Assembly (NCBI GenBank): GCA_964477455.1
Contig: CAYZHG010000017.1
Coordinates: forward strand, 1-6,089
From: CAIOJG01 sp964477455
GTDB taxonomy: Bacteria; Patescibacteriota; Patescibacteriia; Magasanikbacterales; GWA2-37-8
Length of the DNA stretch: 6,089 nt
Reading direction: 5' to 3'
Positions 1 through 5,667 of the stretch are shown piece after piece. Positions within the stretch are counted from its first letter, which is position 1. Each line of letters opens with the position of its first letter. The notes under the pieces were generated by a model. The model was not told where the DNA came from. It did no database searches and saw nothing but the letters and a program-made list of their open reading frames with translations. Made by a program: the position numbers and the translations under genes.

Positions 1-1197
1 ATTATTATATTCCAGTTAGTATTAATTATTATTTTATTATTTTTATATTTACGCTTAACAAAAAAATTACAGATAGTAGCACGCGATTTTAAAAAGACGA
101 AAATTAAAATCGAAAGAGACAAAGCCAAAGAAGAAGCAATGCTATCTAGCATTGGTGACGGAGTGGTGGCCACCGACAAAGACGGAAAAATAATTTTTTT
201 TAATCAAGCTACCAAAGATATGTTGGCTTGGGGAAATGACATGATGGGGAAAAAATTAGGAGAAATATCGTTATTGGCTGATGAAAAAGGCCTTCATATT
301 CCATTGGAAAAACATCCGTTGCATTTATCTTTAATAAAAAGAAAAAAAATAATAACTTCCAATTATCATTTTGTCAGAAAAGACAATGTTGATATGGCTG
401 TATATATCAGTGCTATGCCAATCATTTTAAATAATGAAATTATTGGTGCTATCGAAGTATTTCGTAACATTACCCAAGAAAAAGAGATTGATAAAATTAA
501 AAGTGAATTTGTTTTCTTGGCATCTCATCAGTTGCGTACTCCTTTATCCACAATCAATTGGTATGTGGAAATGCTATTGTCTGGCGATGCCGGACCAATC
601 ACAGAAGATCAAAAAAAATATCTTCAGGAAGTCTACGCTGGCAACCATCGCATGGTAGAAATGGTAAATGATCTTCTAAATGTTTCCCGTTTGGATTTGG
701 GCACACTGCCGGTTCAATTGGTACCAATAAACATATTTGATCTCATAATTGAAACCGAAAAGGAGTCTGCAGGAATTATTGAAGACAATCATTTAACAAT
801 CAACAAAACGGTCAACAAAGATCTGCTCGAAATATTTTCAGACACAAAAATGATGCGAATGTTGTTGCAAAATTTAATTACTAACGCCATCAAATATACT
901 CCGCCAAAAGGAACTATCTCTATAAGTGTCGAACCACAAAATAAAAAAGAGTTTAAAATTACTATTGCTGATACGGGATATGGAATACCAGAAACTTCTA
1001 AAACAAAAATCTTTACAAAACTTTATCGTGCTGAAAATGTAATGGAAAAAGAGATTACCGGAACCGGTTTGGGATTGTACATGGTAAAATCTATCGTCGA
1101 ACAATTTGGTGGAAAAATTTGGTTTGAATCAATTGAAAATGTTGGTACAAAATTTTTTGTAACTTTTCCATATAAACCAACTATAACAAAAAAATAG
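1..1197 (+). CDS. Membrane-anchored PAS sensor histidine kinase (5' end missing)
   Basis: This is a sensor kinase that would autophosphorylate on histidine and pass the phosphate to a receiver, probably the next gene. The frame is open from base 1, so the true start lies left of the window; the first in-frame ATG at 139 is internal. Counting from the first codon: residues 1-19 form a hydrophobic membrane helix, 20-46 a charged linker, about 47-160 a PAS domain (IGDGVVATDKDG, then ITQEKE at its exit), about 165-230 the HisKA dimerization domain, and about 275-390 the HATPase domain. The phosphoacceptor is His176 in SHQLRTPL. The N box (NLITNAIKYTP), G1 (DTGYGIP), F box (KIFTKLYRA) and G2 (GTGLGL) are all intact. 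The usual Glu after the His is Gln, a variant also found in active kinases. The N-terminal sensor part is unseen, so the signal cannot be named. It ends 8 nt before the receiver gene. Confidence 0.95.
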   Translation: MIIFQLVLIIILLFLYLRLTKKLQIVARDFKKTKIKIERDKAKEEAMLSSIGDGVVATDKDGKIIFFNQATKDMLAWGNDMMGKKLGEISLLADEKGLHIPLEKHPLHLSLIKRKKIITSNYHFVRKDNVDMAVYISAMPIILNNEIIGAIEVFRNITQEKEIDKIKSEFVFLASHQLRTPLSTINWYVEMLLSGDAGPITEDQKKYLQEVYAGNHRMVEMVNDLLNVSRLDLGTLPVQLVPINIFDLIIETEKESAGIIEDNHLTINKTVNKDLLEIFSDTKMMRMLLQNLITNAIKYTPPKGTISISVEPQNKKEFKITIADTGYGIPETSKTKIFTKLYRAENVMEKEITGTGLGLYMVKSIVEQFGGKIWFESIENVGTKFFVTFPYKPTITKK

Positions 1198-1205
1198 TTT
1201 TATTT

Positions 1206-1583
1206 ATGAAAAAGAAATTAAACAAAATATTAATTATAGAAAACGAACCAGCAACCAGACGAATCTTATCTGATAAATTAAAACTAGAAAACTTTTTAAT
1301 TTCTGAATCATCAAATGGATTGGACGGTTTGGAAAAAGCACTCACCGAACATCCAGATTTAATAATTTTAGATCTATTTATGCCAAAAATGAAAGGCATG
1401 GAGGTATTAAAAAATCTTCACGCGGATGATTGGGGTAAATTGGTTCCAATAATAATACTTACCAATCAAAATGACGACCCTCACATTCTCGAGGCTATCA
1501 AAGATAAAAATTGCGAATATCTTCTAAAAACAAGCCACAATTTAGCTTCCATTGTCAAAAAAATTAAACACAAATTAAAATAA
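1206..1583 (+). CDS. Stand-alone response regulator receiver protein
   Basis: This 125-residue protein is a single CheY-like receiver domain with no output domain; it probably accepts phosphate from the upstream kinase and acts by protein contact. The phosphoacceptor is Asp56 in LDLFMP. The switch threonine is Thr86 (IIILTN) and the conserved lysine is Lys108 (YLLKTS). Two deviations are visible: the metal-binding acidic pair reads Glu12-Asn13 (IIENEP) where most receivers have Glu/Asp-Asp, and the cis-proline after the lysine is replaced by Thr. Both could weaken magnesium binding or change the switch, though Asp56, Thr86 and Lys108 remain. The ATG at 1206 is 8 nt after the kinase stop and lacks a Shine-Dalgarno motif, so expression by co-transcription or translational coupling is likely. 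Confidence 0.93.
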   Translation: MKKKLNKILIIENEPATRRILSDKLKLENFLISESSNGLDGLEKALTEHPDLIILDLFMPKMKGMEVLKNLHADDWGKLVPIIILTNQNDDPHILEAIKDKNCEYLLKTSHNLASIVKKIKHKLK

Positions 1584-1584
1584 C

Positions 1585-1647
1585 AAAAAAACCACCTTTG
1601 CCTAAAAAGAAAAAATTTTTCTACTTAGGCAAGTAAGGTGGTTTTTT
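1585..1647 (+). terminator. Strong intrinsic terminator of the kinase-receiver unit, possibly bidirectional
   Basis: A long hairpin starts 1 nt after the receiver stop. The outer arm AAAAAACCACCTT pairs with AAGGTGGTTTTTT, and the inner TGCCTAA (1599-1605) pairs with TTAGGCA (1625-1631), with a 3-nt bulge on the 3' side. The stem is followed by T6. The left arm begins with A6, so the minus strand also shows a hairpin followed by T6. It could therefore also end transcripts of the convergent minus-strand gene. Confidence 0.9.
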
Positions 1648-1656
1648 AATAGCCTT

Positions 1657-1679
1657 CCCCCGATATGTCTTCTCGGGGG
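1657..1679. other. GC-rich hairpin downstream of the minus-strand ORF
   Basis: CCCCCGA (1657-1663) and TCGGGGG (1673-1679) form a perfect 7-bp stem with a 9-nt loop. Neither strand has a T run directly after it, so it is not a classical terminator. It lies 17 bp past the end of the minus-strand membrane-protein ORF and could protect its mRNA 3' end or pause polymerase ahead of the stronger hairpin at 1585-1647. Confidence 0.45.
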
Positions 1680-1696
1680 TTGTGCCAATTTTCTGC

Positions 1697-1909
1697 TCAA
1701 GACGTTTTAGTCTTCACATTTGTCAGGCGCAAAAAGCACCCACAAACGATGAACACAACAAACGACGCCAGACTTACCCAAAATGGGTGAAGGACAACGG
1801 TGGGTGCCTCGCCAGGCAGAGCGACAATGACCCCGATTAACAGGCCAACAACGCTCAATAGAGCGCCGGCCGACACAGCCATCGATGCCAACTTACGCAG
1901 AATATTCAT
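1697..1909 (-). CDS. Small two-helix membrane protein, unknown function
   Basis: I do not recognise this 70-residue protein. It has a basic start (MNILRKLA), a first hydrophobic helix at about residues 8-33, a short loop (PGEAPTVVLHP), a second helix at about 43-62 (VSLASFVVFIVCG), and a basic tail (RLTNVKTKTS). This fits a helical hairpin with both ends in the cytoplasm. I chose the ATG at 1909 because AGAGAGG lies 6 nt upstream; an in-frame GTG at 1927 would place that motif inside the coding region. The ORF is clearly more GC-rich than its neighbours, uses GGC/GCC/CTG codons, ends in TGA, and opposes all flanking genes. These features suggest horizontal origin. It is divergent from rpsL and convergent with the receiver gene. 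It could still be a chance ORF in a structured GC-rich island. Confidence 0.6.
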   Translation of the reverse strand: MNILRKLASMAVSAGALLSVVGLLIGVIVALPGEAPTVVLHPFWVSLASFVVFIVCGCFLRLTNVKTKTS

Positions 1910-1946
1910 CTCTAACCTCTCTACCACTAATGATAGCGGTCAATAA

Positions 1947-1975
1947 AAAATACTATAATTTTCCACAACCGTCAA
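1947..1975 (-). promoter_or_regulatory. Possible promoter of the minus-strand membrane-protein gene
   Basis: On the minus strand TTGACG (1975-1970) is followed after 17 nt by TATTTT (1952-1947). The -35 box matches consensus at 5 of 6 positions and the -10 at only 4 of 6. A start near 1940 would give a leader of about 31 nt with AGAGAGG before the ATG. Its -35 lies back to back with the rpsL -35, 3 bp apart. Confidence 0.35.
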
Positions 1976-1994
1976 TCCTTGACAAAAGACGGTT
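1967..1994. repeat. Inverted repeat across the divergent -35 boxes (possible operator)
   Basis: AACCGTC (1967-1973) and GACGGTT (1988-1994) are a perfect 7-bp inverted repeat with a 14-nt centre that contains both -35 boxes. Further out, AATACTAT occurs on both sides in mirrored orientation with different spacing, so the symmetry covers much of both promoters. A dimeric regulator bound here could affect both directions. It may instead reflect similarity of the two promoters. Confidence 0.4.
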
Positions 1995-2007
1995 AAAATA
2001 GTATTAT
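1979..2007 (+). promoter_or_regulatory. Main promoter of the str operon (rpsL-rpsG-fusA)
   Basis: TTGACA at 1979-1984 is a perfect -35, followed by a 17-nt spacer and TATTAT at 2002-2007 (5 of 6). Transcription would start near 2014 and give a leader of about 143 nt before the rpsL ATG. This is the only strong promoter-like sequence found upstream of rpsL, as expected for a highly expressed ribosomal operon. Confidence 0.82.
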
Positions 2008-2013
2008 CTAAGC

Positions 2014-2156
2014 AGAACTAGTCCAAAAACCCTGTATTTATCTGATACAGAGGTCAAGGGCGGACCAAAAGAATCGTGGCTGATTATATATGGTCAGTTT
2101 TTTTGTTATTAAAATATCGGCTAAATCAACTAAGATTAGCCAAACTTAATTAAACT
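2014..2156 (+). promoter_or_regulatory. Structured 5' leader of rpsL, candidate attenuator
   Basis: The leader folds into ordered elements. Hairpin 1: ACCCTGTAT (2029-2037) with ATACAG plus GGT (2045-2054), one bulged A, 7-nt loop, optionally enclosed by GTCC (2021-2024) with GGAC (2062-2065). Hairpin 2 is a terminator-like stem at 2078-2099. Hairpin 3: GGCTAA (2119-2124) with TTAGCC (2136-2141), extendable by 2 bp past a bulge, just 15 nt before the start codon. GACCA (2063-2067) can instead pair with TGGTC (2091-2095), which would open hairpin 2. This layout resembles attenuated ribosomal-protein leaders, but I do not recognise a known family and the ligand is unknown. Confidence 0.45.
2078..2104 (+). 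terminator. Terminator-like hairpin within the rpsL leader
   Basis: GGCTGATTA (2078-2086) pairs with TGGTCAGTT (2091-2099) around a 4-nt loop. The stem has 9 pairs, 4 of them G-U, with a CTGA/TCAG core, and overlaps a run of seven T (2098-2104). The stem is weak, as suits a conditional rather than constitutive terminator ahead of an essential operon. Confidence 0.4.
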
Positions 2157-2585
2157 ATGCCTACAGTAAACCAATTGGTTAAAAAAGGGCGTGTCAGTAA
2201 AGCACGCAAGACCAAAGTACCGGCATTGCAATTTACAATCGACAACTTGCACCGCCGTAAGACAGTTTTCGCCAAAGGATGCGCTTTCAAAAGAGGTGTA
2301 TGTACTAAGGTGTATACCACTACTCCAAAAAAACCTAACTCAGCTTTGCGTAAAGTTGCTAAGGTTCGTATGAGTAATGGCTCAGAAGTTATTGCCTACA
2401 TCCCTGGTGAAGGCCACAACTTACAAGAACACTCTATCGTGCTTTTGCGTGGTGGTCGTGTAAAAGATTTGCCTGGTGTACGTTACCATATCGTTCGCGG
2501 TGTTTATGATGCTCAAGGTATCGACAAACGTCGCCGCAGTCGTAGTATTTATGGTACAAAACGTCCAAAAGCAGCAAAAAAATAA
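2157..2585 (+). CDS. rpsL: 30S ribosomal protein S12
   Basis: S12 sits at the decoding centre of the 30S subunit and helps tRNA selection. The 142-residue product begins MPTVNQLVKKGR and carries the signature TTTPKKPNSALRK (54-66), GHNLQEHS (86-93) and GGRVKDLPGVRYH (99-111). Compared with the 124-residue E. coli protein it has an insertion of about 16 residues after VPAL (about 25-41); B. subtilis-type S12 has a similar-sized insertion, so the length is normal for many phyla. Lysines at 58/59 and 103, where resistance mutations alter streptomycin response, are wild type. Asp104 is the site that is methylthiolated in E. coli. The ATG at 2157 follows an AT-rich stretch without a Shine-Dalgarno motif. 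It is the first gene of the operon and lies 35 nt before rpsG. Confidence 0.98.
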   Translation: MPTVNQLVKKGRVSKARKTKVPALQFTIDNLHRRKTVFAKGCAFKRGVCTKVYTTTPKKPNSALRKVAKVRMSNGSEVIAYIPGEGHNLQEHSIVLLRGGRVKDLPGVRYHIVRGVYDAQGIDKRRRSRSIYGTKRPKAAKK

Positions 2586-2620
2586 TTTAGTCACCTATAA
2601 AAACTTGAACTTATTAAAAT

Positions 2621-3097
2621 ATGAGAGGTAAGCAATCAAAACAACGCGTTATTGCTCCGGATCCAAGATATGGAAGTGTATTGGTGGCTAAATTCACCAA
2701 CTTCTTGATGGAACGTGGCAAAAAAACAGTGGCACAAGACATCTTCTATTCAGCAATGGATAAGATTGCCGCTGAAACAAAAAAAGATCCAGTTAAAATT
2801 TTTGAAGAAGCTATCAACATTATTCGTCCTCAGGTAGAGGTTCGCTCCCGCCGTGTTGGTGGTGCAAACTACCAAGTACCACTTCCAGTTCGCGGTGAAC
2901 GTCAAAATGCTTTGGCTTTCCGCTGGATTATTGGTGCCGCTCGCAACAAAAAAGGCCAACCTATGTTCCAAAAGTTAGCAACCGTTTTGATGGATGCTCA
3001 ACAGAACACTGGCGATGCTGTAAAGAAACGTGATGATGTTCATCGTATGGCTGAAGCCAACAAAGCTTTCGCTCATTTTGCTCGCTTTGCAAAATAA
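2621..3097 (+). CDS. rpsG: 30S ribosomal protein S7
   Basis: S7 is a primary 16S rRNA binder that nucleates the 30S head and contacts E-site tRNA. The 158-residue product has the usual length. The N-terminal rRNA-binding part (PDPRYGSVLVAKFTNFLMERGKK starts at about 13), the beta-hairpin with VEVRSRRVGGANYQVP (72-87), and the C-terminal GDAVKKRDDVHRMAEANKAFAHF (131-153) are all conserved (longest motifs abbreviated by position). It is 35 nt after rpsL and surely co-transcribed. No Shine-Dalgarno motif precedes the ATG at 2621; the upstream bases are AT-rich. In E. coli S7 represses its own operon by binding the rpsL-rpsG spacer; the short spacer here shows no evident equivalent. Confidence 0.98.
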   Translation: MRGKQSKQRVIAPDPRYGSVLVAKFTNFLMERGKKTVAQDIFYSAMDKIAAETKKDPVKIFEEAINIIRPQVEVRSRRVGGANYQVPLPVRGERQNALAFRWIIGAARNKKGQPMFQKLATVLMDAQQNTGDAVKKRDDVHRMAEANKAFAHFARFAK

Positions 3098-3140
3098 TTT
3101 TTGTAAAGTGTAGTGGCGATAGATTGTCTTTGAGCGGGTT

Positions 3141-3193
3141 ATGAGGCCGAGCCTCATCCTTTTGGCCTCGCGGCCAAAAAAAGCGAAAAGATG
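3141..3193 (+). other. Two tandem GC-rich hairpins in the rpsG-fusA spacer
   Basis: Hairpin A is ATGAGGC (3141-3147) with GCCTCAT (3151-3157), a perfect 7-bp stem with a CGA loop. Hairpin B is TTTTGGCC (3160-3167) with GGCCAAAA (3172-3179), a perfect 8-bp stem with loop TCGC; CATC and GATG (to 3193) can add an outer stem. An A run, not a T run, follows, so this is no plus-strand terminator. GAGGCC (3143-3148) can also pair with GGCCTC (3164-3169), an alternative fold that excludes both hairpins. It may be an mRNA processing, stability or protein-binding site. No promoter is evident in the 141-nt spacer, so fusA probably depends on read-through. Confidence 0.6.
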
Positions 3194-3238
3194 ATCTGGT
3201 AGTACGAAACGATAATATTAAATTAATTACTTAAATTT

Positions 3239-5314
3239 ATGCCTCGTGAATTTTCACTAGACAAAACACGTAACATTGGTATTGCCGCCCATATCGACGC
3301 TGGAAAAACCACCACAACTGAACGTGTGCTTTTTTACACTGGTAAAAAACACAAAATTGGTGAGGTGCATGAAGGCGCCGCTGAAATGGACTGGATGGAA
3401 CAAGAAAAAGAGCGTGGTATTACAATTACTTCTGCGGCTACAACTTGTTTCTGGAAAGATCATCGCATCAACATCATTGATACTCCTGGACACGTAGATT
3501 TTACTGTTGAAGTAGAGCGCTCATTGCGCGTACTTGATGGTGCAGTCGCTGTGTTTGATGGATCTCAAGGTGTAGAACCACAATCTGAAACTGTTTGGCA
3601 CCAAGCTGATAAATACAACGTACCTCGTGTACCTTTTATCAACAAAATGGACAAATTGGGCGCCGACTTTTTCATGTGTATGGATTCTATCCATGAACGT
3701 TTATCTAAAAATGCTTACGCTATCCAGTTGCCAATTGGTGCTGATAGTACATTTGAAGGATTGGTAGATTTGATCGAAAACAAAGCATACCACTTCGAAG
3801 GAAAAAATGGTGAAAATATCGTTGAAATTCCAATTCCAACCAACATGGTAGAGCAGGTAAAAGAATATCGCGCTAAGTTGGTGGAAAAAGTTTCCGAAGT
3901 CAGTGACGAAATGATGGAAAAATATCTTAACGGCCAAGATTTGACTGTTGAAGAAATTAAAAAAGCCATCCGCACTTTAACTTTAAAAAACTTGCTTTAT
4001 CCAGTAATCTGCGGTTCTGCTTTAGCAAATATTGGTGTTCAATTTATGTTGGATGCTGTTATTGCTTATTTACCAGCTCCTACAGATTTACCTCCAACTA
4101 AAGGTATCAACCCTGATACTGAAGAAGAAGAAATTCGCAAAGCCTCTGACGATGAACCTTTCTCTGCTTTGGCTTTCAAAATCATGACCGATCCTTTTGT
4201 GGGTAAATTGGTTTTCTTCCGTGTATATTCTGGTAAAGTTTCTGCTGGTAGTTATTTACACAACTCCACAAATGGTGAACGAAATCGCTTGGGACGTATC
4301 GTACGTATGCACGCCAACCATCGTGAAGATGTAAGTGATGTATACTCAGGTGAAATCGCCGCCGCTATTGGTCTTAAAGATGTGACAACTGGTGACACAC
4401 TTTGTGATGAAAACAAACCTATTTTATTAGAAAAAATTATCTTCCCAGAACCAGTTATCTCAGTTGCTATCGAACCAAAAACAAAACAGGATCAAGAAAA
4501 AATTGGTATGGCTATGCAGAAATTGGCTGAAGAAGATCCAACTTTCCGTATCAAAACTGATGAAGAAACTTTGCAAACCATTATTTCTGGTATGGGTGAG
4601 TTACATTTGGATATTATCGTGGATCGCATGAAACGCGAATTCAAGGTAGATGCCAACGTTGGTGCTCCTCAAGTTGCTTACAAAGAAACTATTCGTACCA
4701 AAGCTGAAGCAGAAGGTAAATATATCAAACAGTCTGGTGGTAAAGGTCAATTTGGCCATTGTTATCTTACTGTTGAACCTCAAGAAGCTGGCAAAGGTTT
4801 CGAATTTGTTGATGAAACTAAAGGTGGATCTATTCCTCGTGAATATCTTCCTGCTATTGAAAAAGGTGTAAAAGAATCATTAACTCGCGGTATTCAAGCT
4901 GGTTATCCAGTGGTAGATATCAAAGTAACCGTAACTGACGGTTCTTACCACGAAGTTGATTCCTCTGAAATGGCTTTCAAAATGGCTGGATCTATGGCTT
5001 TTCAAGCCGCTTGCAAGAGAGCAAATCCAGTTATTATGGAACCTATCATGAAAGTAGAAGTAGTTACTCCTGAACAATATATGGGTGACTGTATCGGTGA
5101 TTTGAATTCAAAACGTGGTCAAATTCAAGAAATGTTTGATCGTGGTCAAATGAAAGTAGTAAAAGCTATCGTTCCTTTGGCAAGTATGTTTGGCTATGTC
5201 ACATCCCTACGCTCTATGAGTCAGGGTCGTGCTAGTTCATCCATGGAATTCGGTCATTATGCTGATGTTCCAGGCAACGTTGCCGCCAACATTATTGCAG
5301 GTAAAACAAAATAA
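3239..5314 (+). CDS. fusA: Translation elongation factor G
   Basis: EF-G is the GTPase that drives tRNA-mRNA translocation and, with RRF, ribosome recycling. The 691-residue length is typical. All G motifs are intact: AHIDAGKT (17-24), RGITI (59-63), DTPGH (81-85), NKMD (135-138) and CGSA (258-261). Domain II spans about 305-400; domain III contains GMGELHLD at about 451; domain IV has the QSGGKGQFGH loop at about 498 and the tip loop DGSYHEVDSSE at about 567, with the histidine that reaches the decoding centre; domain V fills about 605-685 and includes GDLNSKRGQI. The full domain IV tip and the P-loop argue for a canonical translocase rather than a paralogue. It follows rpsG by 141 nt in the classical str order, but tuf does not follow. 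No Shine-Dalgarno motif precedes the ATG. Confidence 0.98.
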   Translation: MPREFSLDKTRNIGIAAHIDAGKTTTTERVLFYTGKKHKIGEVHEGAAEMDWMEQEKERGITITSAATTCFWKDHRINIIDTPGHVDFTVEVERSLRVLDGAVAVFDGSQGVEPQSETVWHQADKYNVPRVPFINKMDKLGADFFMCMDSIHERLSKNAYAIQLPIGADSTFEGLVDLIENKAYHFEGKNGENIVEIPIPTNMVEQVKEYRAKLVEKVSEVSDEMMEKYLNGQDLTVEEIKKAIRTLTLKNLLYPVICGSALANIGVQFMLDAVIAYLPAPTDLPPTKGINPDTEEEEIRKASDDEPFSALAFKIMTDPFVGKLVFFRVYSGKVSAGSYLHNSTNGERNRLGRIVRMHANHREDVSDVYSGEIAAAIGLKDVTTGDTLCDENKPILLEKIIFPEPVISVAIEPKTKQDQEKIGMAMQKLAEEDPTFRIKTDEETLQTIISGMGELHLDIIVDRMKREFKVDANVGAPQVAYKETIRTKAEAEGKYIKQSGGKGQFGHCYLTVEPQEAGKGFEFVDETKGGSIPREYLPAIEKGVKESLTRGIQAGYPVVDIKVTVTDGSYHEVDSSEMAFKMAGSMAFQAACKRANPVIMEPIMKVEVVTPEQYMGDCIGDLNSKRGQIQEMFDRGQMKVVKAIVPLASMFGYVTSLRSMSQGRASSSMEFGHYADVPGNVAANIIAGKTK

Positions 5315-5324
5315 TTTACTTCAA

Positions 5325-5354
5325 AAAAAATCCGCTCCATTGGGCGGATTTTTT
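5325..5354 (+). terminator. Intrinsic terminator of the str operon
   Basis: It lies 10 nt after the fusA stop. AAAAAATCCGCTC pairs with GGGCGGATTTTTT around a CATT loop: a GC core of 6 pairs (one G-U) with flanking A-T pairs, ending in T6. The A6 on the left makes it potentially functional on the minus strand too. It separates fusA from everything downstream. Confidence 0.93.
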
Positions 5355-5402
5355 GTTGCAAATTTTATAACAAAAGGCGTGCTTCGTGGTGCCACAATCT
5401 TG

Positions 5403-5426
5403 TTTGTATAGACTAGTGTATACAAA
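5403..5426. promoter_or_regulatory. Near-perfect 24-bp palindrome, probable protein-binding site (copy 1)
   Basis: The arms TTTGTATA (5403-5410) and TATACAAA (5419-5426) flank a self-complementary ACTAGT (5412-5417); only the G at 5411 and the G at 5418 break symmetry. This is 22 of 24 positions. A related site occurs at 5527-5550, with matching start positions 124 bp apart. Such size and symmetry suit a dimeric helix-turn-helix regulator. The protein is not identifiable from this window. Confidence 0.65.
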
Positions 5427-5467
5427 AGTGGATAAAGGTGTGCATAACGCCACTCAAAGGTGGACAA
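5427..5467. other. Cluster of three DnaA-box-like nonamers
   Basis: AGTGGATAA (5427-5435), TGTGCATAA (5439-5447) and GGTGGACAA (5459-5467) lie in the same orientation and resemble TGTGGATAA, the complement of the TTATCCACA DnaA box: 8, 8 and 7 of 9 matches. They sit between two palindromes and before an AT-rich stretch (about 5468-5523). This could be DnaA-regulated control DNA or part of a replication origin. Short sites like these can also arise by chance. Confidence 0.35.
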
Positions 5468-5526
5468 CCTATATACGAATTAACACTATCTTTAAATTTT
5501 ATTGGCTAATCTAACTATAAATAGCG

Positions 5527-5550
5527 TTTGTATACACTACTCTACACAAC
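5527..5550. promoter_or_regulatory. Second, degraded copy of the palindrome next to a -35 box
   Basis: The left half TTTGTATACACTA is intact and the right half is degraded. It matches copy 1 at 19 of 24 positions, and 13 bases (5527-5539) are the exact reverse complement of 5414-5426. Its end is 3 bp upstream of the -35 box of the next promoter, centred near -50 from the predicted start, so a bound regulator would touch or exclude RNA polymerase. Confidence 0.6.
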
Positions 5551-5553
5551 CTG

Positions 5554-5582
5554 TTGACAAAACCCAATATATGTGGTATACT
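5554..5582 (+). promoter_or_regulatory. Strong promoter of the putative non-coding RNA
   Basis: TTGACA at 5554-5559 is a perfect -35, followed by a 17-nt spacer and TATACT (5577-5582), 5 of 6. The predicted start is near 5589. No convincing plus-strand ORF follows within the terminated transcript, which points to an RNA product. The palindrome at 5527-5550 abuts it. Confidence 0.82.
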
Positions 5583-5667
5583 AATTATGTAGTTCTTTAC
5601 TACAATTTAATTGTTCGCTTACTAGCGAACCAAACCATCTGAACTGCTTATTTTATAAGAAGTGGAT

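Noticed and set aside
139..1197. Histidine kinase starting at the ATG at 139
   Set aside because: The same frame is open back to base 1 and encodes a membrane helix and linker, so this ATG is internal to a longer gene.
1927..1927. GTG start for the minus-strand membrane protein
   Set aside because: It would put the AGAGAGG motif inside the coding region; the ATG at 1909 has this motif at a proper distance.
3141..3182. Terminator between rpsG and fusA
   Set aside because: The hairpins are followed by an A run on the plus strand, not T, and no promoter for fusA is visible downstream.
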